A stretch of DNA of 42,299 bases from Halieaceae bacterium (GTDB lineage: Bacteria; Pseudomonadota; Gammaproteobacteria; Pseudomonadales; Halieaceae): positions 1 through 42,299 of the forward strand of contig DPGN01000053.1 in the NCBI GenBank assembly GCA_003523185.1, in the 5' to 3' direction. Below the pieces are notes generated by a model. It saw nothing but the letters and a program-made list of their open reading frames with translations. It was not told the DNA's origin and searched no databases. Below are positions 16,671-25,400 of the stretch, one piece after another. Position 1 is the first letter of the stretch; each line of letters opens with the position of its first letter. Position numbers and translations under genes: made by a program.

Positions 16671-16717
16671 TCGGCAGGCGCAGTACTGGCTGTAAAAGGT
16701 AAGCACCTGCAGAGCGG

Positions 16718-17716
16718 TTACCCAACTGATAACTCCGCGATTTGAGCGAGTAATGTCTCCGGCACCTCAACACCTTGGGCTTCGTGAATGCGTCGTAATT
16801 CAGCCCGACGTTCGCCCGGCACCCTCACCTCGTTATCACGCGTTAAGTCACTGAACATGGACTCAAGGTGCTCGACGAATCCCCCGCTGAAGAAGGAGGG
16901 ATCCATTGCGATAATCGTCTGACCGACATTAGGTGGTCCCCCCTCGGTGGTTGCGAACATGGATGCTTCATAGGAGCAATTACTGCCTGTAAGTACTCCC
17001 CCCAGAACATCCACCATAAGCCCGAGGCCGAAGCCCTTTGCCCCCCCCACCGGCAACTGGGCGCCCTTCAAACCTGCGGCCGGATCCGTCGTTGGGTTGC
17101 CCTCTGAGTCAATTGCATGCCCCCGTTCGATTTCCCGACCTTCGGCTGCCGCTTTGACCAAATTGACGCGCGCCGTCGACGCCGTCGCCATATCAACCAC
17201 AAGTGGCTCATCACCAGCCCTGGGCGCACCAAAGGCAAAGGGGTTGGTCCCAAAGAAAGGCACTTTACCTCCGTGAGCAGCAACGGCCTTGGAGCTATTC
17301 GCAAACATCAATGACACTAGCCCCTCTTTCGCGAGTCGACGCACAAACCAACCCAAGACACCCGCAGAGGACGACTGATGGATCGACATCAATCCAACCC
17401 CCTGCTCTCTCGCTGTCTTGATCAACCGCGCTTCACCCATGAGATAGGCGTGATGGCAAAAACCAAAATCTGCATCAATCACCGTGCTCGCCGCGGAGGT
17501 TTTCACGATCTTGGGAGACGCGTGAGGTTTAACCTTTTCCACCTTGAGGTGTTTCAAGTAAAGGTGCATGTAACCCAAACCCACGTTCCGGATACCTTCG
17601 GCCTCTGCATCCGCGATCTCTGCGGCAACGATTTCAGCTTGCGCGTCACTCGCTCCAACACGCAGCAAGGCATCTCGACAAAGGGTTTCGATTTCACCAA
17701 GGGTCAGTGTCGGCAT
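16718..17716 (-). CDS. Ldh2/malate-dehydrogenase-like NAD(P)-dependent oxidoreductase
   Basis: A 332-residue member of the Ldh2 (YlbC/AllD/DpkA) family. Typical elements are VIDADFGFCHHAYLM near residue 78, FFGTNPFAFGAP (about 157-168), VVDMATASTAR and GGAKGFGLGLMVDVLGGVLTG. Relatives reduce or oxidise 2-oxo and cyclic imino acids, including pyrroline- and piperideine-2-carboxylate. The usual SHG catalytic motif is replaced by EGIRNVGLG (about residues 40-48), and the NSNHFG-type stretch reads IHQSSSAG, so activity or chemistry may differ. ATG 17716 was chosen because GGAG lies 7 bases upstream; an upstream in-frame start at 17806 would run into the terminator repeat. It converges on soxG and may act in the same catabolic pathway. 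Confidence 0.85.
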   Translation of the reverse strand: MPTLTLGEIETLCRDALLRVGASDAQAEIVAAEIADAEAEGIRNVGLGYMHLYLKHLKVEKVKPHASPKIVKTSAASTVIDADFGFCHHAYLMGEARLIKTAREQGVGLMSIHQSSSAGVLGWFVRRLAKEGLVSLMFANSSKAVAAHGGKVPFFGTNPFAFGAPRAGDEPLVVDMATASTARVNLVKAAAEGREIERGHAIDSEGNPTTDPAAGLKGAQLPVGGAKGFGLGLMVDVLGGVLTGSNCSYEASMFATTEGGPPNVGQTIIAMDPSFFSGGFVEHLESMFSDLTRDNEVRVPGERRAELRRIHEAQGVEVPETLLAQIAELSVG

Positions 17717-17789
17717 GGTTTTCTCCATCACATCTGGCATGTCCACGATAGGGAGGAGTCGGCTGTAGAGCAACCGAAAGTCATCAATT

Positions 17790-17815
17790 AAAAAAGCCCC
17801 ACCCAAAGGGTGAGG
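17790..17815 (-). terminator. Terminator, second copy (repeat-borne)
   Basis: GCCTCACCC and GGGTGGGGC pair in a 9-bp stem (one G-T wobble) with a TTT loop and six Ts on the minus strand. The structure is identical to the terminator directly after tRNA-Arg, and it lies 74 bases before the Ldh2 gene. It arises from the 54-bp direct repeat. Confidence 0.8.
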
Positions 17816-17825
17816 CTCTGTTGTA

Positions 17826-17843
17826 TGGCGCGCCCGGTACGAT
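17826..17843 (-). pseudogene. tRNA-Arg 3' fragment (18 nt)
   Basis: The minus strand reads ATCGTACCGGGCGCGCCA, identical to the 3' end of the intact tRNA-Arg at 18002-18078, including the encoded CCA and the 3' half of the acceptor and T stems. No 5' acceptor partner (GCGCCCG) is found upstream of it, so it cannot fold into a tRNA. Confidence 0.85.
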
Positions 17844-17848
17844 AACTC

Positions 17849-17948
17849 AAAGCGCTGTTGCCTCCAGCGCTTTAACCCTGCGGGCTCGTCGTTTCACGAC
17901 TCGGTGCTCACTGCTGCTCAGCGAGTCGAACGTCTACGCTCTCTCGAC
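17849..17948. other. Hairpin-rich segment between tRNA-Arg repeats
   Basis: About 100 bases carry several hairpins in a row. A perfect 9-bp stem AAAGCGCTG/CAGCGCTTT has a 7-base loop (17849-17873). CCC/GGG surrounds TGC (17876-17884). GTCGT/ACGAC has a 3-base loop (17888-17900). CTCACTG/CAGCGAG is a 7-bp stem with one wobble (17907-17925). GTCGA/TCGAC encloses 14 bases (17925-17948). No open reading frame is evident. It could be a structured RNA read from the tRNA promoter if the first terminator leaks, or a small mobile or scar sequence. Confidence 0.55.
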
Positions 17949-17965
17949 CAAAACCCATCCCATAC

Positions 17966-17991
17966 AAAAAAGCCCCACCCAAAGGGTGAGG
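17966..17991 (-). terminator. Intrinsic terminator of tRNA-Arg
   Basis: A 9-bp GC-rich stem (GCCTCACCC/GGGTGGGGC, TTT loop) followed by six Ts on the minus strand. It starts about 10 bases after the CCA end of tRNA-Arg, so it very likely ends that transcript. Confidence 0.9.
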
Positions 17992-18019
17992 CTCTCTTGT
18001 ATGGCGCGCCCGGTACGAT
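17966..18019. repeat. 54-bp direct repeat, copy 2 (within and after intact tRNA-Arg)
   Basis: Partner of 17790-17843, with one mismatch in 54. It includes the last 18 bases of the intact tRNA-Arg (18002-18019), the 10-base linker and the terminator. Confidence 0.9.
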
Positions 18020-18078
18020 TCGAACGTACGACCGCCTGATTCGTAGTCAGGTACTCTATCCAGCTGAGCTACGGGCGC
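18002..18078 (-). tRNA. tRNA-Arg (anticodon ACG)
   Basis: A 77-base cloverleaf on the minus strand. The acceptor stem pairs GCGCCCG with CGGGCGC, then G and the encoded CCA. The D arm is GCTCAGCTGGATAGAGT. The anticodon stem CCTGA/TCAGG encloses loop CTACGAA with anticodon ACG (read as ICG, decoding CGU/CGC/CGA). The T arm contains GTTCGAAT. It is followed by a strong terminator and preceded by a good promoter, so it is a single-gene transcription unit. Confidence 0.97.
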
Positions 18079-18089
18079 GAAGGGTTGCG

Positions 18090-18117
18090 ATAATACTCCT
18101 CACCTTGTCTTTTTCAA
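18090..18117 (-). promoter_or_regulatory. Sigma-70 type promoter of tRNA-Arg
   Basis: On the minus strand TTGAAA (-35, 18112-18117) and TATTAT (-10, 18090-18095) are spaced by 16 bases. The -10 box ends 11 bases before the tRNA 5' end, fitting a start a few bases ahead of mature tRNA. Confidence 0.75.
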
Positions 18118-18237
18118 GTCCGATGACCCGGATTGTCCAAATGACTTCATAGGCCAGTTGATTTCGCTTAAACAATGACTCACATCACCCTGACAAAAAC
18201 GAATACTCAGTACCGTCAACCGGGGGCGAGGCTCGCT

Positions 18238-20484
18238 TTAAAAATCGACGCGTAAATCAACTCCGTAAGTCGCTGGCTGGCCCCAATAGCTAACCGTCCA
18301 GAGCCCAAAGGGAATGATGTTTTCTCGGTATTCCTCATCGGTGATATTTTTACCCCATGCCGATACCTGTAACCGCGCACTATCGCCCAGTTGCACGTCA
18401 CTGAGACTTACCCGTGCGTTAAGAATGCTGTAAGAGCCAAGCTGCCCCGTGGCGTTTTGATCCGGGTTTGTGTAAGCCACATAGTCGCTTTTTCGGCTCC
18501 AATCAATGTGCGCATCGATGCTACCCCAGTCTGATTGCATCACAGCCCAATCGAGGTCGATACTCATTGTACGATCAGGTGCGTATGGGAAGTCTTTGGC
18601 GTCCTTTACGTTCTGGCCAAGCTCGATGAACTCATCGTACTGGGTATCCAGCGTGCCTAAGTTAGCGCCCAATCGGAGTGACTCAGATAGCTGAGCGATT
18701 AGCTCAATCTCAACCCCTTTAATGGTCGCGGCGCCTGCATTATCAACAGTAGAAGCAGCACCACCCGTGCCCTCTAGAAACACGCTGAACTGCATATCTG
18801 ACACGTCATTCATAAATACCGCGGCATTGAGCTGAACTCGGTCATCCATCAAGCGAGATTTGAAACCCAGCTCTTGAGAAAGCAGTTCCTCCGGATCATA
18901 GCTTTCGAAGAAGGCGTCCGCCGAAGGCGCTTCGCCGTTGTAACCGCCTGCTTTCCATCCCTGAGCGAGCTTACCGTAGACGTTCACATTGTCAGACAAC
19001 GCGTAAGTGGCAACCAACGTACCGGTTGTATTGCTCCAACTGTCAGAATCAGACACATCAAAGGCGCCCACGCCGCCGGTGGAGGCCTGCGGATGAAACA
19101 CATATTGGTCCTTTTCCTCGTTGGTGTAGCGCAACCCCACCGTCGTGGTCAGTCGATCGCTCATTTGCCATTCGTATTGGCCGTAAGCGGCCCATGAAGT
19201 GTTATCCAAGCCATATTCATTATTGTCTGCAGGTGCGCCAAAGAGTCCAAAGAATGAGATGGGGTTGTACACATCTCCCTCTTCAGCGAAGTAATACACA
19301 CCGGCTACCCAGTTAGACGTTTCGGTCTGTCCCAACCATTGAAGCTCTTGCGAGAACTGCTCGTAATCGATCTGACGCTCTGAAGTAAAGAGGTTCATTG
19401 GCGTACCGTCGATATCCAATTTGTCGGACCAATCGAGGTCGCGCTGACTGGTAATCGACTTGAAGTTCACGTTCTCAAACTCTTTAGTGACCGTGAGCGA
19501 CATGCCTTTGACTTTCGACTTCTCAAAACCAGATTGATCGTTACTAATTGCCTCGGCTCGGCTGTTCGGTGAAGTCTCATACAGCGCCTGTAGATTGCCA
19601 AGAAAACCTAAATCTACATCAGGGTTAAGGAACGGAAAAATAGCTTCGTTGACGTCAGTTAATTGGCCCATGCTAGGTGCTTTGTTCACGTCGCTTTGGT
19701 CAAAGCTGAATCGATAAGACAGCGTATCAGTGGCTTGAATAACCGCATCCAAGCGAAACGCATCGCTGTCCATGTCAGAAAAGCTGGAACTGGAACGGGG
19801 ATTGACAAAATTGTTGAAGCCACCAGTTGGATCTGAGTCAATATTGTCATAGAAACCGTCGCGACTTTGCGTTGAATAGGCAATGCTCGCTCTAACTTCG
19901 CCAAGTCCCTCGCCAACAACACCGGAGGCACCCGTGTCGACGCGACCGCGAAGCACTTTGTAGCCTTCATTACCAAAGCCACCTTCCAGATATCCACCAA
20001 AATCCTCACCTGGCATGCGGGTAATGAGATTTACCGCGCCACCGAGCGTGTTCTTTCCATAGAGCGTCCCTTGCGGTCCTCGCAGTACCTCAACACGTTC
20101 AAGTTCAGCCACCTCAAAAATGCCACCGAGGTTCTTACCTAAGAACACACCGTCGAGATACAGACCAACAGTGGGCTCCCATGTGAGCGCCGGGTTAATC
20201 GTTGTCGAGCCTCGAATCGCAATAGTTGCCCCCGTATCACCCCCTGGAGAGGGAGCAATGTTGATATTGGGAACAAAGTTACTGATGTCTTGCACATCTC
20301 TTATACCGCGCGCCGCAATATCCTCAGCTTGAAACGCTGTGATCGCAATCGGTGCATCCTGCAAGCTCTCTGCTTTGCGCTGAGCCGTCACCAACACTTC
20401 TTCCAAGATCGCTTGAGCCTGAGCTACTGGAGCAGCAGCAACCAAGCCAGCCATTAATACAGTTTTTTTGAACGGTCGTTTCAT
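18238..20484 (-). CDS. TonB-dependent outer membrane receptor
   Basis: A 748-residue TonB-dependent receptor from ATG 20484, which has GGGGA 5 bases upstream; an in-frame earlier ATG at 20526 has no such site. Residues 1-24 form a signal peptide (basic MKRPFKK, hydrophobic stretch, AQAQA cleavage). The TonB-box-like EEVLVTAQRK follows, then a plug domain with DVQDISNFVPN, ERVEVLRGPQGTLYGKNT and GGAVNLIT, then a beta-barrel ending in the C-terminal phenylalanine (GVDLRVDF). It imports a ligand across the outer membrane using TonB energy. The type (long plug linker, AQRKAESLQDAPIAI) is common in marine and sphingomonad-like degraders. The ligand is unknown; the adjacent symporter and hydrolases suggest an organic nutrient. 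Confidence 0.95.
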   Translation of the reverse strand: MKRPFKKTVLMAGLVAAAPVAQAQAILEEVLVTAQRKAESLQDAPIAITAFQAEDIAARGIRDVQDISNFVPNINIAPSPGGDTGATIAIRGSTTINPALTWEPTVGLYLDGVFLGKNLGGIFEVAELERVEVLRGPQGTLYGKNTLGGAVNLITRMPGEDFGGYLEGGFGNEGYKVLRGRVDTGASGVVGEGLGEVRASIAYSTQSRDGFYDNIDSDPTGGFNNFVNPRSSSSFSDMDSDAFRLDAVIQATDTLSYRFSFDQSDVNKAPSMGQLTDVNEAIFPFLNPDVDLGFLGNLQALYETSPNSRAEAISNDQSGFEKSKVKGMSLTVTKEFENVNFKSITSQRDLDWSDKLDIDGTPMNLFTSERQIDYEQFSQELQWLGQTETSNWVAGVYYFAEEGDVYNPISFFGLFGAPADNNEYGLDNTSWAAYGQYEWQMSDRLTTTVGLRYTNEEKDQYVFHPQASTGGVGAFDVSDSDSWSNTTGTLVATYALSDNVNVYGKLAQGWKAGGYNGEAPSADAFFESYDPEELLSQELGFKSRLMDDRVQLNAAVFMNDVSDMQFSVFLEGTGGAASTVDNAGAATIKGVEIELIAQLSESLRLGANLGTLDTQYDEFIELGQNVKDAKDFPYAPDRTMSIDLDWAVMQSDWGSIDAHIDWSRKSDYVAYTNPDQNATGQLGSYSILNARVSLSDVQLGDSARLQVSAWGKNITDEEYRENIIPFGLWTVSYWGQPATYGVDLRVDF

Positions 20485-20636
20485 GGTTTCCCCATTTGAT
20501 TTTGTTATGAATCTATAAAAGTCCAAAACCGATCAAAGGTGAAGTGCCACTCCTAATCCCTATGGGTGATTTTTGACCGCCAAAACGGGAAATGCCAGGA
20601 GCTCTAGTAGGCGTTCCACTGAGTCAGTGCGATTAC

Positions 20637-22247
20637 TTATCGTGTTCCAAAAAATATGAGCACACACATAAGTAAGAGCGTCCACAATCCGAGAAAACCG
20701 TATGCTGGAACCCAGCTTTTCGTGAACCCTGCATTTCGATAGAAGGCAGGACTCCAAAGGAGGTCAGCAAGTTCCTGTTCCGATGAGGGCTGGCCACTAG
20801 TCATCAGCCCTACACCCATCGTGGCTGCAAGTCCGATAACGTTCCACCATAGCCATGAAACAGACGGCATAGCGGCCCACAAGAAGGCATTGACGGCGAG
20901 GCCGGCGAAAAAGCCGACTCGGGCCCCACGTCCAGTAGCGGTTTTCGCCATTAGCCCCAAGAGGAAGACGCCAAGAATAGGACCGTTAATTAGCGAACCC
21001 ACCTTGTTAACCGCCACTATGACTGTTGATGCGATATCGTCGACGAAGAAAGCGGTCACCAGCGCAAACACCCCCCAAAAAACCGTCAGCGCCCTACCCC
21101 ACCACAGCTCCTGTGCGGGCGTCGCAATTCGATCTTCCATGGCCGGTTTCACAAAGTCCTTCAACGTGGTGGCAGATAAACTGTTAATCACAGAGTCAAG
21201 CGACGACATCGCTGCGGCAAGGAGCGCAACAACGGCTAGCCCCACCACGCCCACCGGCAACTCCCGCGAGAAGAGAACAGGCAGTGCCATATTGTAATTG
21301 GGCGCATCGTTGATCAGAGGAAGAGACGATAAAAAATCGGTATGTGAGCCCGCGTATGCCGCAAGTCCCGCGCCGATGAGGCAGTAGAGCAAGACCAGAG
21401 GAAAACGCAAGATACCGTTGATGATCAATATCTTTTGGTTGTCGTCCTGCGTCGCTGCACACAGCTGTCGCTGCACCTGACTCTGATCGCAGCCGTAATA
21501 GGCAACATAAAGGAAAAATCCGCCGATCAGCATGGGCAAAAAGGCAAAGTCGTGACCGTCACCGAGGCCGTGGTGTTGAAATGACAGTGCCGCAGTGCGC
21601 TCAAATGGGATCTGCGCCAGCATTGACTCCAGACCGCCTGCCGACCCAATCAATAAGTACGCAAGATAACCAAGGACGCTGGTCAAAATGACCATTTGAA
21701 TAACATCGCTAACGATGACAGCACGTATGCCACCTAACACGTCATAAATGATGGTGATGGCGCCAAACAAGACAACCGATTGAGCAAACGAAAGCCCAGT
21801 CGTGATGGCGATCATGCTTGCCACGCCGTAAACCGTGATTCCGGCCACTGCAGCCCGCGACAACTGAAACATCCCACTGATGAGTAGCTGCGTTTGATCA
21901 TCAAAACGCCGCCCCAGATAAAGGTAAACCGACACCAGACGCTGCCGGTGGAATACGGGAATCAAAAATATGGCGATAAAAACCATCGCTAATGGCAGCG
22001 CTAGCTCGTACTGCAACCAGACGAGTCCACCTCCGACAACGAAGGCGACAAACGCCGGCGCTCCTAAAATGCTATTGGTCGAGCATTGTGTTGCCATAAC
22101 GGAGAGCGCAATACTGATTGGCCCACTACTGTTACCAGCAACAAAGTAATCCTCAGCGGTCTCCTGGCGTCGTGACAAATACAGACTGATGGCCACCAAA
22201 CCGGACAAATAAATTGCCACGACGAACCAATCAAGCGTTGCTAGCAT
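20637..22247 (-). CDS. Sodium:solute symporter (SSS family)
   Basis: A 536-residue inner membrane protein with about 13-14 hydrophobic segments. SSS features include DWFVVAIYLSGLVAISLYLSR at the start, the ETAEDYFVAGNS loop, an ALSVMATQCSTNSILGAPAF sodium-site helix, and GGIRAVIVSDVIQM. The helix with ALLAAAMSSLDSVINSLSAT carries further sodium-coordinating serines. It would import a small organic solute with Na+, fitting a marine host. It is divergent from the amidohydrolase gene (208-base gap) and lies 152 bases upstream of the TonB-dependent receptor on the same strand. Substrate unknown. Confidence 0.93.
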   Translation of the reverse strand: MLATLDWFVVAIYLSGLVAISLYLSRRQETAEDYFVAGNSSGPISIALSVMATQCSTNSILGAPAFVAFVVGGGLVWLQYELALPLAMVFIAIFLIPVFHRQRLVSVYLYLGRRFDDQTQLLISGMFQLSRAAVAGITVYGVASMIAITTGLSFAQSVVLFGAITIIYDVLGGIRAVIVSDVIQMVILTSVLGYLAYLLIGSAGGLESMLAQIPFERTAALSFQHHGLGDGHDFAFLPMLIGGFFLYVAYYGCDQSQVQRQLCAATQDDNQKILIINGILRFPLVLLYCLIGAGLAAYAGSHTDFLSSLPLINDAPNYNMALPVLFSRELPVGVVGLAVVALLAAAMSSLDSVINSLSATTLKDFVKPAMEDRIATPAQELWWGRALTVFWGVFALVTAFFVDDIASTVIVAVNKVGSLINGPILGVFLLGLMAKTATGRGARVGFFAGLAVNAFLWAAMPSVSWLWWNVIGLAATMGVGLMTSGQPSSEQELADLLWSPAFYRNAGFTKSWVPAYGFLGLWTLLLMCVLIFFGTR

Positions 22248-22455
22248 TCGACGCCCTCCACGTCTTGTTTACGAGGGTGATAACCAAAACCACTGTCAGA
22301 GACCAACTTCAACCGGAAACGCGTTTGGTGGAAACCAGCACCGGTCTGCTATCACCATACACCATGCCGATTGACACAAACTTAAGGTCGAAAACGGCCG
22401 CGCAGTGTGATAACTAATGAGTAACAAAAACACTTATTACAACGGTTGAATTTGT

Positions 22456-25400
22456 ATGCGCAATGCTCGCTTTTCTCGCACCTCCCTCACAAAACAAGCC
22501 TTCATTTTTACCAGCCTCTTCGCGGCATCGGGTCTGACATTATCGGAGGAGACTGAGACACCATCGTGGGACGTCTCGGCACCGAGCTACTCAGCCGAGG
22601 TTCAAGAGATCGACCTCAACGTGACTGAGGGCACCTGGATGAACCTCGATGTCTCACCCGATGGGCAGCACATTGCTTTCGATCTCTTGGGAGACATTTA
22701 TCAGATACCGATTACGGGTGGTGAAGCGACACCGCTACTCAGCGGCCATGCGTGGGAAGTACAACCGCAATACAGCCCCGATGGACGTTTTCTCGCATTT
22801 ACCTCCGACCGTAATGGTGCTGACAACATTTGGGTAATGGACCTCACCAATCCAGACAAAAAGCACCAAATAACACATGAAAGTTTCCGACTGCTCAATA
22901 ATCCGAGTTGGCACCCGTCGGGAGACTTTTTGGTAGCGAAAAAGCATTTCACCACCTCACGATCGCTCGGAACCGGCGAGGTATGGCTCTACGATGCCAA
23001 CGTTGATCAAGCCCTGGCGCGAGGAAACCTACAGGGCTCGGTACTGGTAGAGCGACCAAGCCCTTCATTCCAGAAAGAGCTGGGTGAACCCACCTTCAGC
23101 GCTGATGGAGAGTCGGTGTTCTACATCCAGAACACGACACCCGGCAATACTTTCATTTACCACGAGGACAGCAATGGTGAAGTCATGGCTATTAAGCGCT
23201 ATGACCTCGAGACGGGTGAGATTGAGAAAGTAGTTGGCGGTGCAGGCGGCGCGGTTCGACCAACGCCATCGCCCGACAGTAAAACACTTGCCTTTGTAAA
23301 ACGCGTGCGAGCCGCTTCGCGGCTATTCGTTATGGATCTCGCATCAGGCGAGCAAACCATGCTGGTTGATGATCTCGACCCCGATATGCAGGAAACCTGG
23401 GCGGTTCAGGGCGCCTATCCCACCATGGCTTGGACGCCCGATGGCGACTCCATTGTCTATTGGTCACAAGGCCATATTTGGCGTGTTGACGTTGCCTCGG
23501 GTGAATCGAGTCAAATTCCGTTCTCGGTTAATGACACGCGCACGGCTTATCCTGCCGTTGAAGTCGCGGTCGATGTTGCGCCCGATACCCTAACAACCAC
23601 CATGCCGCGGTTTGCTACGCAAAATCCCGATGGTCAGTCTGTGGTCTTTGAGTCCATGGGGCGGCTGTACGTGAAGCGTGACGGCGAAGACGCCAAGCGC
23701 CTGACGCGCGACACCGCGACTGCGGTCGAATTCTCACCCGCGTTTTCACCCGATGGGAAGGATGTGTATTACCTGACCTGGTCGGACGAGAAGTTAGGCT
23801 CCGTACGTAAAGTCAGCGCCCGCGGTGGACGTTCTAGGAACGTTCTCGCAACGCCGGGTCACTATGTCGATCTCAGCGTTTCGATGGATGGCGAGACCCT
23901 GCTATTTGCCAAGCTGAGCGGCAGTCCGCTAACCAACCCGCACTGGGGTAAAAAACCCGGCATCTATATCTTTGAGCTCGGTGATGACGAGGCTCAGTTT
24001 GTCAGCCGACGGGGTCGATCACCCCACTTCGGTCCCGACGATCGCATTTACGCCACCGAGCGCGTGAGCTCGGCGGTCGGTCGCGGCAGTGATGATGCAT
24101 CCAGTGAACTCATTTCCATGAATCATGATGGTAAGGATGTGCGGACGCACGCAAGCTCTCCGCTAGCGACTGTCATTCGAATATCACCCTCAGGCAAGCA
24201 CGTGGCTTATCGTGAGGCAGGCCGTCTCTATGTGGCGGCGCTGCCGATGACTGGCCGTTCCATCAACCTGTCAGCCATTGAAAATACGGCCTCAGGCGCT
24301 GCAGCCTATGCCACGGAGCGCGTAAGCGCGCCGGGCGGCGAATTCATTCACTGGAGCGCTGATGGGACCTCGCTGAACTGGAGCGTGGGTCCGCACTTTT
24401 TCCAGTATAACGTCGATGGCTCTTTGGGCACCGGTGCAAACGAAGCCCAGCAGATTGCTGATCTCAGCCTGTCACTGGACTCCGATCGTCCCCGGGGACT
24501 GGTGGCCTTTACCAATGCTCACGTTATCACCATGAACTCGGCGCGAGATGTCATCGACAATGGCGTTGTCATCGTTGAGGACAATCGTATTGTGGCGCTG
24601 GGTGCCGCAGGTGATGTTTCCATCCCCGAGAGTGCGAAGCAGGTCGATCTAGCTGGAAAGACCCTGATGCCAGGCTATATCGATGCGCACGCACACGGCC
24701 CTTACGGTCGGGATGACATTATCCCGCAAAATAACTGGTCGCTCCTCGCGCACCTGGCCCTCGGGGTCACGACCGTACACAACCCCTCAAGCAGAGCCGC
24801 TCAAGTCTTCCCAGCCGCTGAATATCAACGCGCAGGCAAGATCATCGGGCCACGCATTTTTTCGACGGGTGAAATCATCTACGGGGCGAAGAGCACAGGC
24901 TTCGACCCCATTGAGTCGCTCGATGACGCCAAAGCCGTGGTTGATCGCCTCAAGGCGCAGGGCGCCATCAGTGTCAAAAACTACAATCAACCCCGCCGAG
25001 CCCAGCGACAAATGGTCATCGAGGCTGCTCGTGAGGCCGGCATGTTGGTGGTTGCTGAAGGCGGTTCGCTTTACAACATGGACATGAATCTGGTGGCCGA
25101 TGGTTCGACAGGAATCGAGCACAACATCCCAACCTTAAAAATCTACGATGACGTCCTCGACTTCTGGTCAAGCACCCGTGTTGGGTACACACCCACCTTG
25201 ACCGTGACCTACGGCGGATTAACCTCTGAGGACCGCTTCTACCGAGACACCGAAGTCTGGAAGCACCCCCTACTGTCTCACTTTGTTCCACCTACCGTAT
25301 TACAACCTCGCGCCGTTCGTCGGGTTACAGCTCCTGAGCCAGACTTTCGCGATGATGATGCGGCGGCCGTAGCAAAAGAGCTAATGGAGCTCGGCGTTCT

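Larger units (their letters stand above)
17790..17843. repeat. 54-bp direct repeat, copy 1 (tRNA-Arg 3' end plus terminator)
   Basis: This stretch matches 17966-18019 at 53 of 54 bases; the one difference is G17820 against C17996. It holds the terminator hairpin, a short linker and the last 18 bases of tRNA-Arg including CCA. The offset between copies is 176 bases. It resembles either the att repeat left by a tRNA-targeting integrase or the remnant of a tandem tRNA duplication. Confidence 0.9.

Noticed and set aside
17821..18152. Short plus-strand frames across the tRNA region
   Set aside because: They run through the antisense of tRNA-Arg, terminators and hairpins; not coding.
22370..22400. 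TTGACA in the divergent region before the amidohydrolase as a -35 box
   Set aside because: No acceptable -10 box is found 16-18 bases downstream.
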